A stretch of 64,000 nucleotides of DNA. It comes from Anoplopoma fimbria. Lineage: Eukaryota > Chordata > Actinopteri > Perciformes > Anoplopomatidae. Below the pieces are notes generated by a model. That model made no database searches, had not been told where the DNA came from, and saw only the letters and a list, made by a program, of their open reading frames with translations. This document shows positions 48,318-59,387 of the stretch, piece by piece; the stretch's first letter is position 1; every line of letters begins with the position of its first letter. The translations under genes were made by a program, and so were the position numbers. Location: assembly GCF_027596085.1 (NCBI RefSeq), contig NC_072450.1, positions 28,251,223-28,315,222 on the forward strand. The letters run 5' to 3'.

Positions 48318-49600
48318 TTAGGGCCCGAGCACCGACAATGTTGGAGCGGAGGACCTACGTTCTTCTAAAGATTATTATTATTCTCGTGTGTATGAGAGCG
48401 CAAGAAAAGGTCTTTAGGCTACTATTCAACCCTTCAAATTTGACACACAAGTCAGTCTTGGCGAAAATAGCCATCTGATATACGTGTCGTGCTCCGGTAT
48501 GAAAAAATGGTTCATTGTGTAAAATGTTCAAATGTATTAAATTTGGTAGGTATATGTAACATGGTGAGACGTTCAAAAAAGCATCTTGGAGGTATACCTT
48601 AAACACCGCAGAAGGTCATCAAGACATCTACAGGCCAATTTTGAATCATAGTCATAGCGCCATCTACTGGTAGCAGGAAGATACAGTACTAAATATACTC
48701 TATTCTTTGGCTTGTTACTCTTAGTAGGTAAATCAGATCCACATCCAATTTGTCACACAGAAATGTAAGCTATTCATAATGCCAACCCACAAAGCTTTTG
48801 AGCTTTCATGGACCACCGTTGCCATGGCAAAAATCCTTTAGTGTTAAAAACTAAAGTGTTTTTGAGTCCTTGGGATTGGCTCATTTATCACATGTCACAT
48901 TTAAAAAGAAAGTATTTTGGCTCCATGCTCTAAACTCAACCGGAAGTCGGTTTTTCATTTTTAGTTTGAAATTCTCGTGTATTTATTTCTAGGTGCTGTT
49001 CTTTAACAAACTCCTCCTAGGGAATTAATAGGATCCAATTCACAAAGACTTTTGTGATGAAAAAGTCATGAGATCAAAAGTTGATGTGTCATGGAATGGC
49101 GCTGCCGTGCCATGACAGACATTTTAGATAATTCGATATTAAACAACTTGTCCAACTATGCCCCGAACTTGACATGCTTGGTAAGAGTCATGCCTTGAGG
49201 AATACTAATTGCCAAAATTCACTCAGTCATAGTGCCACCTTCTGGCAACTATGGCCGTAAGCAGGTTTCTTTAAATAAAGAGGTCCATACACTGAACTTA
49301 TCAGAAGGGTTTGTGGGCACACCACTAGCAAAAAGAGACTCCTCTGATCTTAATATGTGCAAAGTAAGTTGTTTGGAGATCAAAAATTAAATGGAATGGA
49401 ATTGGATTCGGAAGGTTCCCTTGTAGACTTTGGTTGTACCTATTATGACGTGTTTGAAGTTCTCACTGTCAGGGAATAAAATGCCCTATGAGATGTGACT
49501 TCAAGGTACCATGATGCAGTTTTTGACCACTAGTAGCGCTGACAAGCACTGGTTAAATGTACTCACAAAACGGCAAATTATCATTGCAAATGTGAAAATT
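48318..49600 (+). repeat. Diverged fish repeat starting at GGGCCCGAGC
   Basis: Begins tagggcccgagcaccgacaa and attattattattctcgtgtg, which I recognise as the start of a large fish dispersed element. Later words such as gcgccatctactggtagcag (48,658) and gtgccaccttctggcaac (49,231) recur through such copies. The 130-codon + frame (48,086-48,478) crosses its start and is not a gene. Subclass is uncertain. Confidence 0.6.
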
Positions 49601-49779
49601 TAATATGGCTTTTCAGAGAACTCAGAAAAAAAACAAGATAATTTGGAATACACAATAATGTCTACTGTGATGAATATCTTATTTTTTTTAGAAACAGTGG
49701 CATTTATTTAAATTTCTTATATTTTATAGACGAAAATAAAAGAGAGTAAAGCAATCTAATTGGCTGATCCACCTCCTGG

Positions 49780-49960
49780 CAGGAGTTCAAATGCTACCAG
49801 CTCTGAGAGGATAGCTACAGCGGTACTTTGGGTTAAATGCCAATTATGTTGGCATTTATTATTTCATTGTGAGCATGCTAACATGCTCACAATGAAAATT
49901 CTAAGTCTGGTGACAAGCATGTACAATGTTTGGCAAGTTCTCTAATGGTTGTACGCAAGG
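49780..49960 (+). repeat. GCTAACATG-type repeat fragment
   Basis: Related in wording to the 23.6-kb fragment (gagcatgctaacatgctc, acaatg). Only a short part is kept. Confidence 0.6.
49862..49897. repeat. Perfect 16-bp inverted repeat, 4-nt loop
   Basis: tttcattgtgagcatg and its exact reverse complement are separated by ctaa. It sits in the repeat fragment above, so it is probably a feature of that family. Confidence 0.9.
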
Positions 49961-52420
49961 AGCTAAGGCCTGCTGTGGAACATTGTATGATTTCCCTGAT
50001 GTAAATATTAGCATTTTAAGATGTTTGGGAACACACATTCATGCTTATGAGACCTCAAGGATGCACAAAATGCATCTGCGTGAAAAACAGTGAATAGCAA
50101 GTCCACAAATCTTATTGCAGAGAAATCCAGATTTTTAAAGACATTCTTTCTGGCATGTCACATTGCTCTTGAATTTCAATGTAATTCTTCAATGCTTTTG
50201 GCCTCACCATAGAATTGCCATTCACCTCAATTGCCATTGTACCCCTTTCACACATGAATTGTTACCCTTTGAACTTATCCAGAGGGGCTATATGTGAGAA
50301 CGCAAATGCCTGAATCAGTTGGACAGGACATTAAACAATCTTTACCATGCTAGCTTATGAGTACGAAGTTTGTGTATTGGCCGATCGAGCCCATTTTTCA
50401 GCCAGTTAGTGTCCGGATAACTCACAGGGAGTTGATCATGCGACTGGTGCGAAACTGAAAGTCTCCACACATCCAAGGGTGAAGGGTCACAGAAGACGCC
50501 ACCATAAACGTCTTACTGGAGAGATGACTAAATTCTGAAACTTGTGTTTTTAAGGGTGGATGCTGAAAATCGTCAGTCAAAGGAACGGCAAGAGACTCGG
50601 TCCTGACGTGTCCTGCCCCCTGCATGCTATGCCCAGGCGCCACCCCACGCCTAGACTAAACCGAGTATTTGCAGTAGGAGGAAACGCAACCGACACAGAC
50701 AATCCCCTATTCACTGCTAAAAGTGTGAAAGGGCAATTGCAGACCTCAGTCTCCGGACATTGTCCACAGTTGATACGAGAAAACGGCTTATGTAAGTGAA
50801 CATTTTTATATTTATTTTGGCTGAACGGGCCCTTTGCAAATAAACAAAATGAAAATAACTCCCCTTAAACAACCTGCACATTTCTTACTAACTGTACTAT
50901 GATTTTCCACGTGTTAGGAGGATAGATAAGGCGCATATATATTTAAATTGTGCCACTCACTGTCACAAACGAGCCCAGCAGTACGTGTGCACAGTGTCAT
51001 GATGTGTGAGGCTGTCTGGCACAGTGATCTGTTGTCTAAACATAAATCACAGTGGCAGCAGCAGAGAGAGAGAGACCGTGTTTCCTTGTTACTATAAACC
51101 TACAGAGAGCCTTTCTCCGGAGAAATCAACATGACCTCAAACGCAACGTTCCCCGGCCACATTCCAGGTCATGGTGGAGACTCCTTGACACATAATACCT
51201 TTTCTCTCTCTCTGTCTGTCTTGTTCTCTCTCTCTCTCTCTCTCCCTCAATCTTCCGGTGCATGCATGACTGGAAATATATTAAATCTTATACAAATGGG
51301 GAAACACTCAAGAAAAAAAAAAAAAAAGAATGGCAAGGAGATTGTCAGACAGGAGTGGCTTGTAATCGGAATGCTCCCACTGTAATATTGCAAGTGTGTG
51401 TGTGGTGTGTGTGAACCTAATCCAACTAGGAGTTTATACAGTAATCTCATAGCCAGGATATTAGTCAGTTTAAGAGCACTCCACTTTTTCTTGGGGCTAA
51501 AAAAAACAGGCCCCAGCAGGAATATAAGATTTTTTCCGAGCAGAGTTCAAGGTTTCGGTGGGGGGGTGGGGGGGAGGAATGCTCTGGGGAGTCCGAGCGC
51601 GCCGCAAGACCCAAAAGATTACATTTCAGTCCTGGCTCGCAGTCAAAAGCTCGCCAGACGGAACAGGAAATTGTGTCGCTGTCAGTGAAAACGCGCAGGG
51701 AGAAATGTAAATGGCCCTCCCTGTAACGGACGCCTCGTATGCAACCCCGGTTGTGTCCCCTGGGCTCTGCCTGTCCACCGCGTCCATCTTGTGTCAAATA
51801 GCTGGTTTTAATACTGGATGGAGATGTGGGAGTGTTGGGGGGGGGTATGTGTGCAGGGAGCTGTGAAACAATGCAGTGACGTCCGCTGCAGCAAGCAGGC
51901 CATGCTAAGAAACTAATTGAAATGTCATTGTTATAAAAAAGAATCAAGGAAATCCATTTTATGTAACAGCAAGAAGACTGAGAGAGAGCCAATAAGCATA
52001 TCAGTCAAGTTAGCAAACTCACATTGTCAAAACATCAACCACTGCCATTGTTAAAATGAAAGCCTTCATGTTCAAAGTCTGTCTTCCAGCTGACAGTTCC
52101 ATTTCAGCAATACTGTCAGAGACAAAACAAACACATCTAAAAGGATACAAATTACAGCCACTGAGATTTCCTTCAGTCAGGCACCAAACCAAAGCCTTGG
52201 AAAGCTATCAGTCACTGAGGAGAATACATTGACACAAACATGAAAAAGGGAATTAAAGAATGTGTTGTGCAAGTGCAATAGTCTTTATGATGCCTGCATC
52301 CAAAGAGTACATCTCAGGGAGTTTAAATCATTTCTTGACTTCTGACTAAGCCCATCAAACCCTGAAGACCTACATATTCATATATACCCATTTTTGTCTT
52401 TTTAGTTTGGGGTGTAAACA
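49961..52420. other. Non-coding; CT tract and unique GC-mixed DNA
   Basis: A (CT)n-like tract lies near 51,204-51,245 and an A-rich run near 51,312. The DNA at 51,440-51,800 is unique and may be regulatory. No supported exon. Confidence 0.35.
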
Positions 52421-52424
52421 AGCG

Positions 52425-52910
52425 GCAACCTCCGGTTCTGCCGAGTGAAGCTGATGCGGAAGTGTCTTAAAACTTGTATTATCTCTACTGACCAGCAGGG
52501 GGCGACTCCTCGGGTTGCAAAAAGAAATCCGATTGTATAGAAGTCTATGAGAAAATGACTCTACTTTTCAATGGATTTATTACCTCAGTGAACATTGTAA
52601 ACATGAGTTTATGGTCTCATCGCAAGATTCAAGTCTTCAATACAGCATGATGTTCATTTAGGAGTATGCTTTAGGGCGGGCTTACTGTGATTGACAGGTC
52701 ACTGCCGCTACCAATGCTTATGTCACTCCTCTGCATTTCAAATACAGTAAGTTCTGTTCATCAATTGCAAAATAAACAACACGGAAACAACCGTAATCCA
52801 AGATAGCGATGGAGAAATGGCCGATCTCAACGCTTCAAAACGGCAGACCACAAACCAATGGATGATGTCACGATGACTACGTCCACTCCTTATATACAGT
52901 CTATGGCTGT
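52425..52910 (+). repeat. Dispersed repeat family A, copy 4 (most complete)
   Basis: Runs from gcggcaacctccggttctg through accagcagggggcgactcct, agaagtctatgagaaaatga, cctcagtgaacattgtaaac and tatgctttagggcgggc to a tail with gatgactacgtccactcc and tatacagtctatgg. These words are familiar from many fish genomes. Confidence 0.85.
52492..52505 (+). promoter_or_regulatory. CTCF-core-like motif inside repeat copy 4
   Basis: CCAGCAGGGGGCGA matches 13 of 14 positions of CCRSYAGRKGGCRS. Copy 2 has the same site with one more mismatch. The family could spread such sites, as some mammalian SINEs do. Confidence 0.35.
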
Positions 52911-53563
52911 AAAAAGGCATAGAAAATAATGATGGTCCTTCCCATGCTCACTTATGTCTGATAAGTTGTTGCAGCAATGTTTGGGTGGATACCATGTGTT
53001 ACAAAAAATACCGCATCAAGACACCAAAAACCTTGAGTAAAATAATATAAGAAACCCATCCTGTGATTTGGTATCTTAAACATTTTTCATTTGGAGATTT
53101 CTGGAAAAAAAATTGCATTTTTCGGAGCACTTCTGTTGCAAATCTATGTCTTTGAGCTTTGATATTCATGTGAAACACGCCAGCCAAAGTCAACTGCGAG
53201 CTAGGTAGGTGTTAAAATAACTATATCAAAAGACCACAGGAGGGGGCAGGCACAGCTACTGATTACCAAACGTGATTGGCTGGGGGAGGGAGACAGGGAG
53301 ATAGATGACAGCCAGCCAGATCACTAGTGTGCAGCCCCCCCTCTCTCTGTCTTTTTTTCCTTTAGTCTGTATGTGTGTTGTAATTGCTGTTTTTTTTTTC
53401 ATTTGTTTGCTCGTATTTTTTGTATTATTAATTACGTCGACCCCTTTTTGGTGTGGCTCGCCAGTAAACCTGCCAGTAAACCTGCCAGTACTCAGCTGTT
53501 ACAATGTCTTCATCTTATAGCAGAATGCATTTCTTCGTTTCAAATTGTTCTTTTTTGTTACAG

Positions 53564-53728
53564 CAGCAAAACATTTCATCGTGTGCTGATAGAGTCATCA
53601 TGTTTCTCCGTTGGGCTGGGGAGGACGTTGCAATGCCATGCATGACTCACTCTGAAAAGGGCACCTCATCCGAGTTCACAATATTCAATATAATATGGTA
53701 TAAGCCGCTGTTATTGACCACAGTACAG
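53564..53728 (+). CDS. Possible Ig V-like exon or remnant
   Basis: A 55-codon frame lies exactly between a strong acceptor (ttcttttttgttacag) and a good donor (cag|gtaatc), in phase 0 at both ends. The protein has AGEDVAMPC followed 19 residues on by IIWYKP, the B-strand Cys and C-strand Trp pattern of an immunoglobulin V domain. About 74 codons after the Cys, but in a different frame, lies SGVYCES (Cys codon near 53,863), which resembles the F-strand D-x-G-x-Y-x-C motif. It may be a decayed V domain or coincidence. No signal-peptide or membrane exon is recognised nearby. Confidence 0.3.
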
Positions 53729-53764
53729 GTAATCAGTGTATATTCACTGCCTTCAATGCAATGA

Positions 53765-54240
53765 GGGTGAAAAAGTGTGCATGTATGGGGGGGGGGGGAC
53801 AGGGAGTGGCCTCCAAACGGAGCACTGTAGGTCATGTAGCACATCGGGCCTCCGGGGTTTATTGTGAATCAGGTGTTACTACCAGCACTCTATCCAAAAC
53901 TGAGAGAGGGGGAGAAACGAAGACAAAAGAGAAGGGAGCGATTTATCAATGCAAAGTTAATAACATCCATTTGAATCTAACTAAAAATCAATATTTCATT
54001 ACCAAATTGTTAGCGGGAATGAAGAAGGATTGGGGAAGTTGGGGTGGCTGCAGTGGGAAAGGAGGCGTTGGAGGGTTCGATGGGGAAGACGGGATGATTC
54101 ATGGGGCCATCAAGGAGGAGGTGGGTGGGGGGAAGGGGTGGAAGGAGGTTGGAAGAGGAGCGTGCTGGAAAAACTTGGAGAGGGGTTTGCTCACCAGTGA
54201 CCTTGGCGACAAGGGGAGAAATATATATAGAGGAAAATGA
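53765..54240 (+). other. Open frame after the Ig-like exon
   Basis: About 159 open codons, starting with a G-run and ending Gly-rich. It contains ASGVYCESGV and later GAIYQCKVNN, both F-strand-like. No acceptor, donor or family match is clear, so coding is doubtful. Confidence 0.15.
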
Positions 54241-54955
54241 AAGCAACTGTCACGTCCCGGGCAGTCAGAATCAGCTTATAAATCACACTTCACGGTGGAG
54301 ACAGTGTGTGTGTGTGTTAGTGCGTGTGTGTGTGTTAGTGTATTACTGAGTGTTGATTAGTGAAAAAGAAGGTCAGGATAATAACCTGCAGTTTATAGTA
54401 TAGGTATACTAATGGTATTTTCTTAGTTAGTTAGTTTTTTGTTATTATAAGCATTGTTTCTCGTCTATAAAGCCCAAAAACTGGGTCACAATCTCACAAG
54501 GTTGGTACCAAGTCATTGTTTTAACTGGACTCATGTAGCAGCACAGCAAAGTAGAGTCCTAAAGCCTGGACATGAGTTAGCATCTTTGAACTTCCTACTC
54601 CCTCGTCTCAAAGTTTTGGTTAGACAAACTATGATTGGTCAGAGAGAATCATCAGTAGTGCGATGCGGGATATCTTGCACAAACCCGCCGTTTTTATAAT
54701 AACCACATAGTTTACAAGCAACAGAGAAAGTTATTATTAGGTCCAATACTGCATGATTTGCGACTGGAGTTTTATAGTAAGGGGTTGGAGGGAATCTTGT
54801 GAAATTTAAAGTTAAATTAAAAATTAAAGTTTGCCGCTTTTTTTCCCCTTTTTTAAATATTATTGTATTCCTCAAAGTTTGTGTATTATTGTTTATGACA
54901 TTTGTATAATTAAACTGATTATCTTTTTAGCGTTAAACTGTTTATTATTAGAACT
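54241..54955. other. Non-coding, nothing specific seen
   Basis: Short GT runs near 54,304-54,335, then AT-rich DNA. Confidence 0.4.
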
Positions 54956-54984
54956 TTAATATTCTTCTGATACCATATAAAGAA

Positions 54985-55032
54985 AAAGAAAAAAAAGAAA
55001 TTGAATTTCCCCAAGAGGGATTAATAAAGTTG

Positions 55033-55034
<2 letters not shown>
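54985..55034 (+). repeat. LINE-type 3' tail
   Basis: 'gaatttccccaagagggatt' followed by aataaagttgtac, directly before a simple repeat, is the tail signature of L2/Rex-type non-LTR elements in fish. Only the end is visible. Confidence 0.6.
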
Positions 55035-55064
<30 letters not shown>

Positions 55065-55096
55065 CTTCTTCTTCTTCTTCTTCTTCTTCTTCTTCT
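55035..55096 (+). repeat. (CTT)n microsatellite
   Basis: A pure CTT array of about 62 bases, which probably grew from the LINE-type tail next to it. Confidence 0.97.
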
Positions 55097-55312
55097 ATTT
55101 CTAACATGCTACAGTATTATATAAATCCCCCTGGGAAATGATGCCAACTGAATGTGATGACTGTAATTAGTAGCCGGGTGCAATGTATATACAATGCCAA
55201 GATAATCCTGGAGAATGTTCTCTCTGACGGACTCTGTATTGATTTGATCAAATGAAAAACACTGACAAAACTTTCCTGAGACATCACTCCCAATGCTTTT
55301 CTTCTTTGTGAT

Positions 55313-55580
55313 GGGAGGCAGACCATATGGATGTTTACATATCATGATTCATAGTGTGATTGCACTGAGCTTTGTGTAATTACGTCTACACGGAGACCAT
55401 CACACTTGACAGTTATCACAATGGAAGTGAAAAGTGAAGAGGGAAACAACGGAAGTGATTCAAACTGACAGCTATTTCAGCTCGCGACTAATTGCCAATT
55501 TTTCTTTTATGACAGTCTTTATGGGCTAGAAAACGCTAGTAACTGGAGTGATTTCCACCAAAGCGACTTAATTGAGCTCT
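55313..55580 (+). other. Duplicated non-coding segment, copy 2
   Basis: The partner of 43,411-43,680, in the same orientation and 11.9 kb away. The shared block order and near-equal spacing are described there. Surrounding sequence does not match, so the duplication appears limited to this segment. Confidence 0.75.
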
Positions 55581-55599
55581 GCATTAAGTTTTGTGTGCG

Positions 55600-56255
55600 T
55601 GTGGACGCAGGTATTTGTGCTATCGGCTGAGGAGGTGTTGCGAATAGCACGATCCACGTGTGCGGGCGGAATATGGTTTAATAAGGTAATTTTGGGTGAT
55701 TGTTGGGTCACGGGTCGTGGACAGACAGACGGGCAGACATCACACTCGGGCTCGGCCTAAATTGGTCAAATCCAGCTCGCTGTGTGGTTTGATCGGATCA
55801 AACCTGTTTGTCATTTCGCACCTCAAACCCGGCAAGAGAAAGTGTCTCTTTTTCGTTGTCAGCGTTCCAGATTGCATGCACATCAGGTGACAATTAAGAC
55901 ATAACAACATAAATTGTCTGCCGTCACATCCAGTTATCTTCACTCCCTGACGCCTTTACCTCCGAATACAAAAAAAGAAACACACCATCAGGGAGAAAAA
56001 AAAAAGAAAACTTCTGCATTGCCTTGGCCAAAAGCTGACAGTTTGTCGTGCATTAAATTAACACCATCTCTCCCTCCCACCTCCTCATCCCGTTCACAAT
56101 TCACCTGTAACGAGCAATTACGGTTCGGCGGGGCCCCATCTGTAAAAGTTTTTCCCGTGCTGCTTTCCCCCCTCAGCTTCTCGGAGATCCTGCTGCGACT
56201 CCCTTCACCCCACTTACCACGGCGCTTTTCAAACAATCCAAATATGGCACCCGCG
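55600..56255. other. Unique mixed DNA, possibly regulatory
   Basis: Balanced composition with overlapping chance frames on both strands and no domain. It lies between the duplicated segment and an AT-rich CNE-like block. Confidence 0.25.
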
Positions 56256-56259
56256 AACA

Positions 56260-56465
56260 AGCGCTAAATAATTCAGCTGCCGCTAACATTAAACAACTGT
56301 TAACACGCTAGAATAATTAGTTATGCTTGCTTGACATGTTTGCATCTTTAATAATTCATGCATTTGTCTTAATTAGCAACAACGGTATTTTAGGCGGGTT
56401 ACTTCTTTCTCAAGGAAATAAAAGGAGAAAACAAGCAATTACACTATAAATATTAATTAGACACC
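56260..56465. promoter_or_regulatory. Candidate conserved non-coding element
   Basis: Dense homeodomain cores: agaataattagttatgc near 56,310, ctttaataattcatgc near 56,346, gtcttaattagcaac near 56,367 and aatattaattag near 56,449. It is a strong CNE-type composition without repeats. Confidence 0.45.
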
Positions 56466-56689
56466 CTTATTAAATATCCAGAGAGTGGGCCAATGGGGGG
56501 GGGATGAGTAATACTCTAAAGGAAAGTGACGAGATGTATGGATCTAACTTGTCACGCTTTCATTGTGAACAGGTATCACAGTTGCAAAACTTCTGTTTTG
56601 CTTTAAAAAAAACATATAGTTTTCAAAAATGATGACAGAGCTGATCATTATTGAATTTGCTTACACATTAATGCTGTCAATACACTTCT

Positions 56690-56965
56690 TATACACTGAA
56701 TATTTTTATTCTTGTATTTAATCTTTGTTTTTTTACATTTATATTTTATTTGAATTTTTCCTTTATTTATTTACCTTAGTCTTAATTCTATTACGTTCTA
56801 TTTTGCAATAATGTCAGTATTCTTTTTATTACACTTAATATTGTTATTCTATTGTTTATATATGTTCATATTGTTTTTGCTACTCTTCTGTTGTAATCTT
56901 TAATGAAACTGTGGCACAAGAATTTCCTCCGGGATTTATACATTTTTATCTTATCTTAACATATG
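56690..56965 (+). repeat. LINE-type 3' tail, diverged
   Basis: A T-rich stretch leads to ttgtaatctttaatgaaact, then caagaatttcctccgggatt and a ttatcttatc end. It is parallel to the tail near 63.2 kb. Confidence 0.55.
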
Positions 56966-57172
56966 TCATAATGATGTTTATGTTATTTCGCTGAATTATT
57001 AATGCAATCACATTAATCACACATTGGGCCCTTTGTGACTTTGAAACCAGTTTCTCTCATGTGGGAAGCAACAAAGAGCATTTTTCTAAACGATAGTTTT
57101 GACAAATGTTTTTAGTCTTTATTTGAATTTCCAACTCTCTACGGCAGCTTAAAGTGTGACATTAACTTGGTG

Positions 57173-57176
<4 letters not shown>

Positions 57177-57260
<84 letters not shown>
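57177..57260 (+). repeat. (CA)n microsatellite
   Basis: A pure CA array of 84 bases with a short interrupted extension. Confidence 0.98.
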
Positions 57261-57262
<2 letters not shown>

Positions 57263-57264
57263 AC

Positions 57265-57915
57265 CACACACACACGGTACAGCCACTTAACATCTCAGGA
57301 TCTGGCCAACTCATTCATCACTGCCTGCAATGCATCAAAATGCTCAAATGCTCTTCCAAAATGAACGAAAATGCATTGAACATTTTTGCATCTTCTTAAT
57401 TTGTCCCTCTCAGCAAAGAAGGCCCGTGTGCATATGTGTGCGGGGTTTAGCGATGAGACGGCGTTGTATTTAAATTTTCATGGCTGGCGTCCTTGTTTTG
57501 GCTGAAAGAGCGAGGCTAGACGTGAAAGCGCTCAGCCACTCGGAGTCGAGCCAAAAATGCAGCTGTCAATGAGAGAGGGGAGACGGGCGACAGGCATGAC
57601 GCCCTACGTGCCGGATGACTTTGGGAAGACTTTGACAGCCACCCAGGAAGGGAAGTTATTTTTCCCCCTCCTTTTTTTCTCAAGCTGCCGCATGATTAAA
57701 AGCCAAATGAGTGACACTGCTCGACACCCCAAATCAGCCCACTGCATTAATATTTCACACAGATGGCAGCTGTGTATCAAAACAACATGCAGCTAAAGGA
57801 CAAGAGGAGGAGGGGAGTGTTGGTAGCAGGGTAAAGATCCTTTAGCTGTGAGCCTATATTCTCCTGATTGGACATGATTATACGGACAAACCAGAAAATG
57901 GGAAAAAGAGATGGC
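57265..57915. other. Unique DNA, possible conserved block
   Basis: Mixed composition at 57,420-57,790 with no supported exon. A 79-codon + frame has no known domain. Confidence 0.3.
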
Positions 57916-57919
57916 AAGG

Positions 57920-58100
57920 AATAGTTTGGCACTTTCGGAAATAAGCTTATTCGCTTTCCGGCCGAGAGTTAGGAGAGGTGAACAATGCTACTCCGATGTG
58001 TGTACTGTAAATACGTAGCTAGAGCCAGCATCCAGTTAGCTTATCTTAACAAGTCCGGTCAAGGTATGTAGGAAAAAGCTGGCCTGGCTCTGTTGACAGG
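57920..58100 (+). repeat. Common fish dispersed repeat
   Basis: 'aatagtttggcactttcgga', 'aataagcttattcgctttcc', 'ccgagagttagg', 'ccagcatccagttagcttat' and 'ctggcctggctctgt' occur in the order of a very widespread fish repeat (from memory). Confidence 0.8.
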
Positions 58101-58740
58101 TACCAGTATCCGCCTACCAGCGCCTCTAAAACCAGTGCTTTAAGTGGGCCGGTACTCACCAGTATGCAGTACCAGAACTTCTACATTTACTTTAGGCATA
58201 CCGTTACTTTGTCCTGCTGTCCTCTACCCTTCCTACAGTATATCAGGCTCTCTGGGTGATTCATAACGGTGCTACGGCGCATGATACGATTAATGAAACA
58301 TTATTTAAAAGTTTTCTGAATCATTTTTTTTTTTTTTTTGCCAGAAAAATTATTAAATACTTAATAAAAATACCAGAAAAATTATTGCACAAACCAAAGC
58401 CTTTGAAAAAAAATGGTTTAACTGCACAAACAAAGCCTACCATAAATAATAAAAATACTTATTTAACTAAAGCAAGTTGTTTATTAAAGCTTTAAGGGCA
58501 ATATTGATAGTAGCCTAATACAAATGGTCCAAAATAAAAAAAAACTGCATAGTTTTAAGTAAAAAAAGACTTACATCTAAAATTTTAGTAAGTACTGCAT
58601 GCATCATGCATTAAATTGGATTGCATTAAATTTTATAGCATTGCGCCGTTATGACCCAGAGGATTGTTAGTCAGAATAGGCAGAAATGTATGCTTGTCAT
58701 TCTGTGTTTTACAAACTATGTATTGGAACATGTACTTTTT
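58101..58740. other. AT-rich non-coding, nothing specific seen
   Basis: Poly-T near 58,325-58,341, then A-rich DNA. No repeat or gene is assigned. Confidence 0.4.
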
Positions 58741-58746
58741 AAAACA

Positions 58747-59387
58747 CTAAGCGTTACTGTCAATTGGTACCGTAAACTTTTCTTTCTTTGTTTTTTTGAT
58801 ACCAATGATGAGATGGGACATTAGCCAGCCTTTCATCACAAGTACTGGATTTATCAGTTCTTTCGCCTGGTGAGTTTCAGAAGCTAGCTGCAAAGTTGTT
58901 TCAATCCACGCTAAAGAAGGCATCTCCGTTCCATTCGTTGCAGTTAATGTTAAATCATCATTTGTCTTTGCATTGTTCATTGGTGTTTGACACCTGATAG
59001 CCGGTGCCCCATAAAGCTTGGGGCTTGGGGTTTGTGGCCATTCAGGTGGGAGGGCGTTCGTACCTGGCCTCCTAACTAAAGGTGGGGCATAGGGCATAAA
59101 ACATGAGGTAAACATAGGCTGCAATCATTTCTTAATGATCTTCAATCCACGTTTTCTCCGCATTGAGACCTCTCAGAGAAGCTACACGTCTTAAGTGCGT
59201 CCACGCTATGTTCAGTTAACATTAAGAGGTGTAGCTCCCCGCTTTGCTCTATGCAGCGATACACCGTCATGGCGCCGCCCAAGCGCAATACTGTTATTAA
59301 TGTGTTCTGTGGAAATGGCCCTTCAGATTCTACTAACTCTGTTAACAGTTGAATAGTTACTTTACTTTGGCTTCCGTCACAGTGCAC
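58747..59387 (-). pseudogene. Unexplained minus-strand ORF pair
   Basis: Two open frames on the minus strand, 81 codons (59,387-59,142) and 125 codons (59,124-58,747), nearly abut but lie in different registers. Composition is protein-like (for example MTVYRCIEQSGELHLLML and PPEWPQTPSPKLYGAPAIRC), with no low-complexity bias. I do not recognise the family. A broken retroelement or domesticated gene fragment is one possibility, chance another. Confidence 0.3.

Noticed and set aside
48086..48478. 130-codon + frame
   Set aside because: It runs across the start of a dispersed repeat and has no domain.
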